Source: Rhizobiales bacterium Ga0077548
Lineage (GTDB): Bacteria > Pseudomonadota > Alphaproteobacteria > Rhizobiales > Xanthobacteraceae
Direction: 5' to 3'
Length of the DNA: 43,599 nt
Assembly (NCBI GenBank): GCA_001464215.1
Contig: LNEZ01000089.1
Span: 1-43,599 of the forward strand
Shown here piece by piece: positions 25,328 to 33,796 of the stretch (the first letter of the stretch is position 1; each line of letters opens with the position of its first letter). The notes below the pieces were generated by a model. It was not told the DNA's origin and searched no databases. It saw only the letters and a program-made list of their open reading frames with translations. The position numbers and the translations under genes are program-made.

Positions 25328-27381
25328 ATATCCAGCGCTTCAGCGAACTTCGCGTTCTCGGAAATGAAGTTGAAGCGCTCTTCGGGCTTGTTGCCCATCA
25401 GCCGCTGGATCGTCTTCTTGGTCGCGGCCCGCTTTGCTTCCGCAATGGTCACGCGCAATAGCGAGCGCGATGCCGGGTGCATCGAGTCCTTCAACTGCGC
25501 CGGCATCATCTCACCGAGGCCTTTGAAGCGGCCGACCTCGATGTTCTTTTTCCCCTTGAACACGGTCTGCATCAGCAGGTCTTTGTGCTTGTCGTCGCGT
25601 GCGTACACGGTCTGCCCGCCATAGGTGAGGCGATAGAGCGGGGGCACCGCGAGAAAGAGGTGCTTGTTCTCGATCAGCTTCGGCATCTCTTGATAGAAGA
25701 AGGTGATGAGGAGCGAAGCGATATGCGCGCCGTCCACGTCGGCGTCGCACATGATGATCACGCGATCATAACGTAGCGCGCTGTCAACATAGTGCGCACC
25801 GGAGCCACAGCCGAGCGCCTGCATCAAATCCGCAAGCTGCTGGTTGGCAGCGAGCTTGCCGCGCCCCGCGCTGACCACGTTCAAAATCTTACCGCGCAGC
25901 GGCAGCACCGCCTGCGTGCGTCTATCGCGCGCCTGTTTCGCGGAGCCGCCTGCGCTGTCGCCCTCGACGATGAAGATTTCGGAATCTTTCGCGGATGCGT
26001 TCGAGCAGTCGGCGAGCTTGCCGGGGAGGCGGAGTTTGCGCACCGCGGACTTGCGCGAGATTTCTTTCTCGGTGCGGCGTCGTGCGCGTTCTTCCGCACG
26101 CTCGACGGCCCATTCGAGTAGCTTGTTTGCTTCCAGCGTGTTGCCCGCAAGGAAGTTGTCGAAGGCATCGCGGAGCGTGTTTTCCACGAGCTTCGCCGCT
26201 TCCGGGTTTGCGAGGCGGTCTTTGGTCTGGCCCTGAAATTCCGGATCGCGGATGAACACGGAGACGATCGCGGTTGCGCCATCCATCACGTCGTCGGCGG
26301 TGATCGCCGCCGCGCGCTTGTTGCCGGTACGGTCGGCGTAATCTTTCATGCTTTTCAGAAGCGCGGTGCGCAGGCCCGCTTCATGAGTGCCGCCGTCCGG
26401 TGTCGGGATCGTATTGCAGTAGGAATTGACGAAGCCGTCTTCGTCCGCGATCCACGCGACCGCCCATTCCACCGCGCCGTGGCCGGACTTCTTCTCGCTC
26501 TTGCCGCCGAAGATGTCCTTGTGAACGCGCGTGCGCTTCTCGATGTTGTTCGCGAGATAGTCGCGCAGGCCGTTTTCGAAGTGGAACGACTCTTTCTCCG
26601 GGACCTCGGTACCTTTGACCAGCGACTTGTCGCACGACCAGCGGATTTCTACGCCGCCGAAGAGATAAGCCTTCGCCTTGGTCATGCGGAACACGCGGTC
26701 GGGCTCGAACTTCGCGTCGTCGCCGAAGATGATCGGGTCCGGCGTGAAGCGGATCGAAGTGCCGCGCTTCTTCACGCCCTTCTGCACCGCTTTCAGCGGG
26801 CCTTGCGGCGTGCCGCGCTTATAGGTCTGGCGATAGAGCACGCCGCCGAGCGCAACTTCGGCTTCAAGAGTCTCCGAGAGCGCATTCGTCACCGAGACAC
26901 CGACGCCATGCAGGCCGCCGGAAGTCTCATAGGACTCGCCGGAGAATTTGCCGCCTGCGTGCAGCGTCGTAAGAATGACCTCCAGCGCGGACTTGTTCTT
27001 GAACTTCGGATGCATACCGACCGGAATGCCGCGGCCGTTGTCGGTGACGCGGATGAAGCCGTCGTCGGTCATCTGCACGTCGATGAAGGTCGCGTGTCCC
27101 GCGACCGCTTCGTCCATCGCGTTGTCGATCACTTCCGCGAAAATGTGGTGCAGCGCCTTGGCGTCGGTGCCGCCGATATACATACCGGGACGGCGGCGGA
27201 CGGGCTCCAGCCCTTCCAGTACCTCGATCGAGTGTGCGTCATAGCTTTTGCCGCCGCCGCGCGCGGCTTCGCGGCCCGCCTTGCCGCGGCCGCCATTCTT
27301 GGCGCCGCCGAACAGGTCGGCTTCCTCGCGCGCTTTGCCGCGTGAAGCAGGTTTCGCTTTCGCTTTCTTGGCCTTGGCCAT
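25324..27381 (-). CDS. parE: DNA topoisomerase IV subunit B
   Basis: ATPase subunit of topoisomerase IV, which decatenates daughter chromosomes together with ParC. 685 residues. A Lys/Ala-rich N-terminal extension of about 45 residues precedes the GHKL ATPase motifs: EVIDNAMDEA, DNGRGIPVG and GGLHGVGVSVTNALS. The TOPRIM domain follows with EGDSAGGSAKQARDR and DADVDGAHIAS, then RFKGLGEMMP. The C-terminus ERFNFISENAKFAEALDI is that of ParE rather than GyrB. No parC in the window. Confidence 0.96.
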   Translation of the reverse strand: MAKAKKAKAKPASRGKAREEADLFGGAKNGGRGKAGREAARGGGKSYDAHSIEVLEGLEPVRRRPGMYIGGTDAKALHHIFAEVIDNAMDEAVAGHATFIDVQMTDDGFIRVTDNGRGIPVGMHPKFKNKSALEVILTTLHAGGKFSGESYETSGGLHGVGVSVTNALSETLEAEVALGGVLYRQTYKRGTPQGPLKAVQKGVKKRGTSIRFTPDPIIFGDDAKFEPDRVFRMTKAKAYLFGGVEIRWSCDKSLVKGTEVPEKESFHFENGLRDYLANNIEKRTRVHKDIFGGKSEKKSGHGAVEWAVAWIADEDGFVNSYCNTIPTPDGGTHEAGLRTALLKSMKDYADRTGNKRAAAITADDVMDGATAIVSVFIRDPEFQGQTKDRLANPEAAKLVENTLRDAFDNFLAGNTLEANKLLEWAVERAEERARRRTEKEISRKSAVRKLRLPGKLADCSNASAKDSEIFIVEGDSAGGSAKQARDRRTQAVLPLRGKILNVVSAGRGKLAANQQLADLMQALGCGSGAHYVDSALRYDRVIIMCDADVDGAHIASLLITFFYQEMPKLIENKHLFLAVPPLYRLTYGGQTVYARDDKHKDLLMQTVFKGKKNIEVGRFKGLGEMMPAQLKDSMHPASRSLLRVTIAEAKRAATKKTIQRLMGNKPEERFNFISENAKFAEALDI

Positions 27382-27454
27382 GCGTTGGTCCGTCTCGCGA
27401 ATCGGTTTGGATCAATATGCCACGGCGGATTCCGCCATGTCGTCAGGGGGAGGG

Positions 27455-28279
27455 TTACTCAACGCCCCGGATATTGGTGAAATAGTGGTCGATCTCGAAA
27501 GTGCCGAGGAAACGGTAGTTGAAGCGCTGGAACAGCGCCTTCAGTTCCTCGATCCGGTCGGAATATAGCTCGACCTGAAGGTAGCAGAGGTTGTCGCGCA
27601 GCGTCCGCTCCATGCCGGCGAGTGCGTGGAACTCGTAGCCCTCGATGTCCATCTTGACGAGGATGTGCTTGCCCTTGATCTGGTATTCGTCGTCGAACTT
27701 CACCTGCTTTACGCGATGCGTAATGGTGCCCGCGGGCATATCCGGCTGGGTGATGTAGGACTCGCCGCGGTTGTGTTCGCTGGACTCGGTGAGCGTGACT
27801 TCGTCGGCCTTGTCGCCAAGCGCCATCTGCAGCGCCCAGACTTCTTCCTGAAGATTGTTCGCTTCTAAGTTTGCTTTCAGGCGCGCGTAGTTGCCGGGAT
27901 CGGGCTCGAACGCGATCACTTCTTTTGCGAGATCGTTCGCGGCAACCACCACACTGTAGAAGCCGGCGTTCGCGCCGATGTCGAGAAAGACATCGAACGG
28001 CACTTTCGCGGCAAGCTCCGCGAAGCGGTTGATCTGCATCGGCTCCCATGAGCCGTCGAGCGCGAGGTGATAGTCGATCAGGTCCTTGTGCCCGACCACG
28101 AAGTTCAGGCCCTGCGCCTTGACCGTGAACCGCTCGCGGCCGAGCGCGCGCATCAGGCGATAGCGCGCGCGGCGAAACAGGCGCTCGAAAGCGCCCGCCG
28201 GTTTGATGAGCGGAGTATTCAGAGGGCTACGCGCGGCTTCCGGAGAAGGGGAAGGCGCCGAAGGTTCCGGTGTCGGCAT
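27455..28279 (-). CDS. FkbM-family methyltransferase
   Basis: 274 residues from ATG 28279. AdoMet-binding motif FLDIGANAGFYSVVVAAN, then FEPDPGNYARLKANLEANN, and KMDIEGYEFHALAGMERTL, all typical of the FkbM/Methyltransf_21 family of small-molecule or glycan O-methyltransferases. The target is unknown. The start is uncertain: ATG 28300 and ATG 28279 both lie inside the upstream gene, giving a 53-base overlap and a Pro/Ser-rich N-terminus; the next ATG, 28153, would remove about 40 residues before the conserved fold. Confidence 0.85.
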   Translation of the reverse strand: MPTPEPSAPSPSPEAARSPLNTPLIKPAGAFERLFRRARYRLMRALGRERFTVKAQGLNFVVGHKDLIDYHLALDGSWEPMQINRFAELAAKVPFDVFLDIGANAGFYSVVVAANDLAKEVIAFEPDPGNYARLKANLEANNLQEEVWALQMALGDKADEVTLTESSEHNRGESYITQPDMPAGTITHRVKQVKFDDEYQIKGKHILVKMDIEGYEFHALAGMERTLRDNLCYLQVELYSDRIEELKALFQRFNYRFLGTFEIDHYFTNIRGVE

Positions 28280-28523
28280 CGCCACTGATTTTATCGCCAT
28301 CGACGGTGCCGGTGAAGGTCAAGGTCATCGGCATCGGGTTGGTAATGTCGACTTTCCACGAGACTTTGTTGCCGTCGATCGTCGGGTCCTGCAGCGGGCC
28401 GGACTGGCCATCGGCGGACTGGGTGCCGGACAAGGTCGAGCCGTCGGTCTTGAACTCGATTTCGGCCTGGCGGGTGCCCATCGGCGTGTCGATTGCGATA
28501 TTCCACTTTCCGTCTACGGCCAT
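28227..28523 (-). CDS. Small beta-rich hypothetical protein (98 aa)
   Basis: No named family recognised. The sequence alternates strands and turns (GKWNIAIDTPMGTRQAEIEF, TLSGTQSADG, KVSWKVDITNPMPMTLTFTG, GDKISGDADTG), compatible with a small beta barrel or sheet in which similar strand pairs repeat. ATG 28523 has AAGGAAAC nine bases upstream. Its 3' end overlaps the likely start of the FkbM gene on the same strand, suggesting one transcript. Proteins of this look occur widely in alphaproteobacteria. Confidence 0.75.
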   Translation of the reverse strand: MAVDGKWNIAIDTPMGTRQAEIEFKTDGSTLSGTQSADGQSGPLQDPTIDGNKVSWKVDITNPMPMTLTFTGTVDGDKISGDADTGTFGAFPFSGSRA

Positions 28524-28606
28524 GGGAAGAGTTTCCTTGGTTTGGGGAGTATGTCTTTGTTGCGCTAAGACTAGCCCGGCAAGCGCCCCCGATCAACGAA
28601 ACCGCG

Positions 28607-29584
28607 ATGACAAAACAGAAATCCAGCACGCCGCGACGTCCGCGTCCCGCCGATAATGCCTTCAAGGGCGAGAATATCCGCGGCGGCGTGAACGAGCCGA
28701 CCTATGGCGGCGCGCTTTCCTTCATGCGGCGGCTTTATGCGAAGGATGCTACGGGTGCCGATCTCGCGATCTGGGGCGTGCCGTTCGATGCCGCGACCTC
28801 GAACCGGCCCGGTGCGCGTTTCGGACCGCGCGCGATCCGCGCCGCTTCCGCGATCCTCGAAGGCGATCCGCAATATCCGTTCGGCTTCGATCCGTTTGCG
28901 AAACTGACTGCGGTCGATGTCGGCGACTGTTCGCTTGACTACGGCAATCACGACGACGTGCCGCGCGAGATCGAGAAACAAGCGAAAGAGATTTTAGCGA
29001 CGGGTGCAACACTGTTGACGCTCGGCGGCGATCACTTCGTGACCTATCCGCTCCTGAAGGTGCACGCGGCGAAGTATGGGCCGCTCGCGCTGGTGCAGTT
29101 CGATGCACATCAGGATACCTGGCACCCGGAAGCAGGTCGCATCGATCACGGCTCGTTCGTGGCACGTGCCGCGATCGAAGGCCTGATCGATGTGAAGCAT
29201 TCGATCCAGATCGGCATTCGCACGGTTGCTCCGGCGACCCACGGCATCGAAATCATCGGCGGCAATCAGTTAGAGACGCTCGGCGTCGCCGGTGTCGTGA
29301 AGAAGGTGCTGAAGCGGGTCGGGAAGAAGAAGGCCTATCTCACCTTCGACATCGACGCGCTCGATCCGGCGTTCGCGCCCGGTACCGGCACGCCGGTCTC
29401 CGGCGGGCTGACCTCCCGCGAGGCGCTGATGATCCTGCGCGCGTTGGGCGGCATCCATTTCGTCGGTTTCGATGTGATGGAAGTGTCGCCGCCCTATGAC
29501 CGATCCGAGATCACGGCGATTGCCGCGGCACACGTTGCGATGCATTTCGTTAGCCTTATCGCAGCACGCCGGGGAAGCAAATAA
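28607..29584 (+). CDS. speB: Agmatinase / ureohydrolase family protein
   Basis: 325 residues. Manganese-site motifs of the arginase-agmatinase fold are complete: GGDHFVTYP, FDAHQDTW and FDIDALDPAFAPGTGTPVSGGL, plus FDVMEVSPPYD. The agmatinase reaction yields putrescine and urea; guanidinobutyrase and related activities cannot be excluded by eye. Start at ATG 28607 (MTKQKSS) without a strong Shine-Dalgarno; an in-frame start at 28493 lies opposite the divergent gene. argC follows 95 bases later. Confidence 0.88.
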   Translation: MTKQKSSTPRRPRPADNAFKGENIRGGVNEPTYGGALSFMRRLYAKDATGADLAIWGVPFDAATSNRPGARFGPRAIRAASAILEGDPQYPFGFDPFAKLTAVDVGDCSLDYGNHDDVPREIEKQAKEILATGATLLTLGGDHFVTYPLLKVHAAKYGPLALVQFDAHQDTWHPEAGRIDHGSFVARAAIEGLIDVKHSIQIGIRTVAPATHGIEIIGGNQLETLGVAGVVKKVLKRVGKKKAYLTFDIDALDPAFAPGTGTPVSGGLTSREALMILRALGGIHFVGFDVMEVSPPYDRSEITAIAAAHVAMHFVSLIAARRGSK

Positions 29585-29588
29585 GGGG

Positions 29589-29610
29589 GCGGGCGGTTTT
29601 TTCCGCTCGC
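29589..29610 (+). other. Hairpin after the agmatinase gene
   Basis: GCGGGCGG (29589-29596) and CCGCTCGC (29603-29610) form an 8-bp stem with one G-U pair around six T. The T run is in the loop rather than after the stem, so it is not a canonical terminator. Confidence 0.3.
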
Positions 29611-29679
29611 CTATGAAGCAAGCCGCTTTATTCATCGGACCAATTCGGGTAAGCGTCACGCCTCTTCGAGGAGCAAGTC

Positions 29680-30735
29680 ATGAGCGCCACCAAAACGCGG
29701 ATCGCGATTCTGGGCGCGTCGGGTTACACCGGCGCCGAACTGGTGCGCCTGCTGCTCCGCCATCCGAACGCGGAAATCGTGGCACTGACCGCCGACCGCA
29801 AGGCCGGCAAGACCATGGCGAGCGTCTATCCGCAATTCTTCGGCATCGATTTGCCGAAATTGATTACCATCGAAGAACTTGATGCGAGCACCATCGATCT
29901 CGTGTTCTGCGCGCTGCCGCACGGTACGACGCAGAAGGTGATCAAGGACCTGTTCGAGAAAGCGCCGAAGCTGAAAGTCGTCGATCTTTCGGCCGACTTC
30001 CGCATCCGCGATCCGCTTGCTTACGAAAAGTGGTACGGCCACGCGCATCAGGCGGTCGAGCTTCAGAAGGAAGCGGTCTATGGCCTCGTCGAACTTTATC
30101 GCGACGAGATCAAGAACGCACGGCTGGTCGCTAACCCCGGCTGCTACACCTCAACGTCGATCCTCGCGCTGGTGCCGCTGATCGAAGCGGGCGCGATCGA
30201 AACAGATTCGATCGTGATCGACTCCAAATCCGGTATGACCGGCGCGGGCCGTGCGGCGAAAGAGGAAATGATTTTTTCGGAAGTCTCCGAAGGTATGCAC
30301 GCTTATGGCGTCGGCGGGCATAGACACATGGCCGAACTCGATCAGGAATTTTCCGATGCCGCGAGCAGGCCGGTGGCACCGAGCTTCACCGCGCATCTGA
30401 TCCCGATGAACCGCGGCATCTACGCCACGCATTACGTGAAGATGTCAGGCTCGACTACGCCTGAGCAGCTTCACAGAATTCTCGCGGATTTCTATTCCGG
30501 CCAGCCGTTCGTGCGTGTGCTCGATTTCGGTATGGTCCCGCAGTCGCGCCATGTGCGCGGCTCGAACATGACGCAGATCGGCGTTGTCGCCGACCGCGGC
30601 ACGGGCAAGGCAATTGTGATTTCGACGCTCGACAATCTCGTCAAAGGCGCTTCGGGTCAGGCCGTGCAGAACATGAATGTGATGCTGAGCCTGCCAGAGA
30701 CGACCGGCCTCGATCAGATCGCGCTCTTTCCGTAA
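29680..30735 (+). CDS. argC: N-acetyl-gamma-glutamyl-phosphate reductase
   Basis: NADPH-dependent reductase of arginine biosynthesis (N-acetylglutamyl-5-phosphate to the semialdehyde). 351 residues. NADP motif ILGASGYTGAELVRLL at the start, ALPHGTTQ, DLSADFRI, and the catalytic cysteine in VANPGCYTSTS; the second half has GMTGAGRAAKE, AYGVGGHRHMAE and SRHVRGSNM, with FVRVLDFG in between. A strong GAGGAG precedes the ATG. It abuts the convergent TPR gene with no gap. Confidence 0.96.
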   Translation: MSATKTRIAILGASGYTGAELVRLLLRHPNAEIVALTADRKAGKTMASVYPQFFGIDLPKLITIEELDASTIDLVFCALPHGTTQKVIKDLFEKAPKLKVVDLSADFRIRDPLAYEKWYGHAHQAVELQKEAVYGLVELYRDEIKNARLVANPGCYTSTSILALVPLIEAGAIETDSIVIDSKSGMTGAGRAAKEEMIFSEVSEGMHAYGVGGHRHMAELDQEFSDAASRPVAPSFTAHLIPMNRGIYATHYVKMSGSTTPEQLHRILADFYSGQPFVRVLDFGMVPQSRHVRGSNMTQIGVVADRGTGKAIVISTLDNLVKGASGQAVQNMNVMLSLPETTGLDQIALFP

Positions 30736-31416
30736 TTAGCGAGTCCGGCGGTAAACGCCTTCGTTGCCGCGCGGATCGGTCGTGCGCTCGTTGGTGCGCG
30801 GCGCGGTTTCGCGCGGCCCGGCGTCACGTTCGCCGGTCCGGTCATCCGAGCGCGGCTGCTGCTTCTGCTGCGGGGGATTATCGCCGAGCGCGGTGAGGCG
30901 TTCCTGCGAGCGGTCGCGCGCCCATTTGTCGAGCGCGCGGTCGCCTCTGGTTGCGATGGCCTTGCGGTACTCCGCACGCGCCGCGGTTACGTTGCCCTGC
31001 CGCTCATAGGTCAGGCCGCGATTATAGATCGCGCCGGTAAATGCGGTATCGATCTTGAGTGCTTCTTCGAAATCCGCGTGCGCGCGGTCGTAGTTGCTCT
31101 TCTGAAGCCAAGCATCGCCGCGAAAGTTGAAAGAGTAGGCATTCTTCGGATTGATCAGGAGCGCGTCGGAGAAGTCGATGATCGACTTGTCGAACTCCTT
31201 GTTGCGCAGGTAGCCGAGACCGCGGTTCGAAAGTGCGATCGAGCGATCTTCGTTATTGATGCCGCCTTTTTCGAGCGCGGCGGAGCAAACGCGGATGATC
31301 GCGAGATCGTCATCCTTGAGCGTCGCCTGATAGCAATCCTCGACCGTCTGCGCGTGGACTTGCGGCGAAGCGGCGAGGGCGGCGAGCAGTAGCGCGGCAA
31401 GCACGGAACGGCGCAT
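30736..31416 (-). CDS. Exported TPR-repeat protein
   Basis: 226 residues. Signal peptide MRRSVLAALLLAALAASPQVHAQ, then three to four tetratricopeptide units (ALSNRGLGYLRNKEFDKSIID, in part; AYSFNFRGDAWLQKSNYDRA; GAIYNRGLTYERQGNVTAA), an adaptor fold for protein contacts in the periplasm. Two cysteines near the N-terminus (DCYQAT, RVCSAAL) may form a disulfide. The last 50 residues are Arg/Asp/Pro-rich and likely disordered. Function unknown. Convergent with argC. Confidence 0.87.
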   Translation of the reverse strand: MRRSVLAALLLAALAASPQVHAQTVEDCYQATLKDDDLAIIRVCSAALEKGGINNEDRSIALSNRGLGYLRNKEFDKSIIDFSDALLINPKNAYSFNFRGDAWLQKSNYDRAHADFEEALKIDTAFTGAIYNRGLTYERQGNVTAARAEYRKAIATRGDRALDKWARDRSQERLTALGDNPPQQKQQPRSDDRTGERDAGPRETAPRTNERTTDPRGNEGVYRRTR

Positions 31417-31518
31417 GACGAATTCCTGACACTTCTAGAGTCCGGCAATCCTAGGATGCCTGCCGCCGCTTGAGAAGCACCGCGCGATCAATCGCCTGTG
31501 AGGGCTTTTTTATCGCGT

Positions 31519-32412
31519 CTAGCGGTTGAGCCAGGCGAGAATAATGCGGCTCACCGCGTCGGCGGCGTCCTGCTGCACGAAATGCCCGGCGCCGGGGATG
31601 GTAGCTAACGTGAAATCCTTCTCGACGAAGTCCCAGACCCCGTTCAGCCCTTCGGACAAGAGCGCCTTGTCTTCCATACCGTGAATGAGAAGCGTCGGCG
31701 CCTTCACCTTCGGCGGCGGTGCGGTGGGCGTAAGATAAGGCGGAACCGGGTAGTTCGCCTGATAATAATGTAGCATCGCCTGCGCATCCGAGCGCTCCAT
31801 CGCGGCGCGGTGGAATTTCTTCGCCTCCGTGTCCGTCACCCAGGCGCCGAGGCGCTCAAGCGAAATCTTCTTGTAAAAATCTGGGTCCTGAAAATTGCGT
31901 GCGTATTGCGAGTTTTTCTGCTGCTCCGGATTTTCCGCGAGTTGCTTCGCCAGCGTCCACGGGTGCGGCATATTCAAAACGACCAGCCGCTCGGTGATGT
32001 CGGGACGGCGCATCGCGACATTCCATGCGGTGGCACCACCCCAGTCGTGGCCGATGATGGTCGCTTTCGCGGCACCCTCGCTGCTGACGACCGCCGCGCA
32101 ATCGGTAACGAGCTTGCGCATCGCATAATTCTCGACGCCTTTCGGCTTGTCAGAGAGGTTATAGCCGCGCATCGAAAGCGCGCAGACGCGAAACTGTTTC
32201 GAGAGCGCGTTGATCTGGTGGCGCCATGTCAGCCAGTAATCCGGGAAGCCGTGCATCATCACGACCAGCGGGCCTTTTCCGAGAGCGGCGTAATGAATCT
32301 TTACGCCATCGTTGTCGGCATATTTGTGCTCGACACGGTCGCCGAGCGAAAGCAGCGGGTCCGGGCTGATCGCGCCGCTTCCCGAAATCAGATCCATCAG
32401 GGGATCGTTCAT
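31519..32412 (-). CDS. Alpha/beta hydrolase, epoxide-hydrolase-like
   Basis: 297 residues. HGFPDYWLTW holds the HGxP oxyanion motif and GHDWGGATAW carries the nucleophile Asp123, as in epoxide hydrolases and haloacid or haloalkane dehalogenases; GAGHFVQQDAAD carries the catalytic His. The cap-domain tyrosines expected of epoxide hydrolases are plausible in LHYYQANYPVPPY. Start ATG 32412 overlaps the stop of the MaoC gene in ATGA, so the two are translationally coupled. The longer in-frame reading to 32748 is antisense to nothing useful and overlaps maoC. Confidence 0.86.
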   Translation of the reverse strand: MNDPLMDLISGSGAISPDPLLSLGDRVEHKYADNDGVKIHYAALGKGPLVVMMHGFPDYWLTWRHQINALSKQFRVCALSMRGYNLSDKPKGVENYAMRKLVTDCAAVVSSEGAAKATIIGHDWGGATAWNVAMRRPDITERLVVLNMPHPWTLAKQLAENPEQQKNSQYARNFQDPDFYKKISLERLGAWVTDTEAKKFHRAAMERSDAQAMLHYYQANYPVPPYLTPTAPPPKVKAPTLLIHGMEDKALLSEGLNGVWDFVEKDFTLATIPGAGHFVQQDAADAVSRIILAWLNR

Positions 32413-32876
32413 TGCAGCACGGCCATGCCGAGCGATTCCGCGATCAGCGCCGGTCGCTCTTGGCCTTCGATCTCGACCGTCACGTCGTACTTGAAGAGAA
32501 GCTCTTTCGGCGAACGTTGCGTGACATCGGCGAGCTTGAAGGTGCCACGTACGCGCGAACCAGCGCGTACCGGGTTTAGGAAACGCACTTTGTCGAGGCC
32601 GTAGTTGATGCCCATGGCGCGGTTCGCCATCGCGGGCAGTGCCTCGTAGCCCATGCCCGCGAGCAACGATAGCGAGAGATAGCCGTGCGCGATCGTGCCG
32701 CCGAACGGCGTCTCTTTCTTCGCGCGCTCGGGATCGACGTGAATCCATTGGTGATCGTTGGTCACTTCGGCGAAGCCGTCGATCATCTTCTGGTCGACCG
32801 TGATCCAGCTCGACTGCCCTAGCACGGTGCCGATGCGGCTCTTGATCTGGTCGGCGGTAAGCGTTTCCTTTGCCAT
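32409..32876 (-). CDS. MaoC-like (R)-enoyl-CoA hydratase / dehydratase
   Basis: 155 residues with a single hot-dog domain. The hydratase motif is intact: VTNDHQWIHVDPERA has the Asp-x4-His pair of PhaJ-type enzymes, followed by GGTIAHGYLSLSLL. NodN-like members share this layout. PhaJ-type hydratases supply (R)-3-hydroxyacyl-CoA for polyester synthesis, and phaC lies about 1 kb away, but an opposite-strand GNAT gene intervenes. AAGGA precedes ATG 32876. It shares ATGA with the downstream hydrolase gene. Confidence 0.88.
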   Translation of the reverse strand: MAKETLTADQIKSRIGTVLGQSSWITVDQKMIDGFAEVTNDHQWIHVDPERAKKETPFGGTIAHGYLSLSLLAGMGYEALPAMANRAMGINYGLDKVRFLNPVRAGSRVRGTFKLADVTQRSPKELLFKYDVTVEIEGQERPALIAESLGMAVLQ

Positions 32877-33005
32877 CGTCTTTTTCCTTGGGGTTTTGGA
32901 AAGACTAGGAGCGCGTCCGCGCCCGTGCAATCCTTTCGGCTTAAGGCTGCGCGGAGAGCGCCAGCCGTAGCGTAAGGGGCCGGGGCGGATATTCCGCAGA
33001 GCGCA

Positions 33006-33794
33006 ATGAACGACATCGAACGGTTGTCCAACGAAAACTATCTGCAATCGATACGCATCCACGCCGGATTCCAGCAGCCGTGCGAGGTAAGGGATCAGGA
33101 CGGCATCCTGCTGGTTGCGGGGGCCAGCGACTTTCCCGGCAGCTACTGGAATGCGGCAGCACGCGATAATCTTTCGGTCGATCCGGGTAAGCTTGCGCAA
33201 GCCGCCCGCGCTTTTTTCGCGAAGAAGAAGCGGATGTATACGTTCTCTGTCATCGGTAAGCAGGACCGCGACCTGGAAGAATATCTGCTCGACAACGAAT
33301 ACGAGGTCCGTTTCGAAATACCTTGTATGTCGGTGACGAAACCGCTGCCCGCGCGCAAAGCGGCGGATGGCATTCGCGTCGAGACCATGAAGAGTGCGAA
33401 GCATCTGAAGGATTTTGTCGAGATCAGCGTGCTTGCTTATGCGATGCTGGGTCTCCCCGAGGTGCATACGCGCGCGATGTTCTCGAAACCCGAAGCTTTG
33501 CTAGGCAAAAACATCATCGGCATCATCGCTTATCGCGGCGACGAGCCGCTCGCGACTTCAGTTGCGCTCATGACCGGCGCGGGCGCGGGGCTCTACTGGA
33601 TCGGTACGCGCCCGAATGCCCAGCGTCTCGGCCTCGGCGCACTGATGACGGTGGAGTCCGCGAATATGGCTTTCGACGCTGGCGCGAAGGTTGTGACGCT
33701 GCAGGCGAGCAAATTAGGCGAGCCGGTCTATCAGCGTCTGGGATTTGAGACCTACGACCAGTTGCGCCGCTACGGGCCAAAGTCGCCCGACTGA
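33006..33794 (+). CDS. GNAT-family N-acetyltransferase
   Basis: 262 residues. The C-terminal half is the acetyltransferase fold with GIIAYRGDEPLATSVALM, WIGTRPNAQRLGLGALMT (acetyl-CoA loop, Q/R-x-x-G-x-G/A variant) and LQASKLGEPVYQRLGFE. The N-terminal half, about 110 residues with FPGSYWNAAAR, could be a second, degenerate GNAT domain. Substrate unknown. ATG 33006 has no strong Shine-Dalgarno. Divergent from the MaoC gene, convergent with phaC (two-base gap). Confidence 0.82.
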   Translation: MNDIERLSNENYLQSIRIHAGFQQPCEVRDQDGILLVAGASDFPGSYWNAAARDNLSVDPGKLAQAARAFFAKKKRMYTFSVIGKQDRDLEEYLLDNEYEVRFEIPCMSVTKPLPARKAADGIRVETMKSAKHLKDFVEISVLAYAMLGLPEVHTRAMFSKPEALLGKNIIGIIAYRGDEPLATSVALMTGAGAGLYWIGTRPNAQRLGLGALMTVESANMAFDAGAKVVTLQASKLGEPVYQRLGFETYDQLRRYGPKSPD

Positions 33795-33796
33795 AG

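Noticed and set aside
26383..27345. 320-residue plus-strand open frame inside parE
   Set aside because: Antisense shadow of parE; no recognisable domain.
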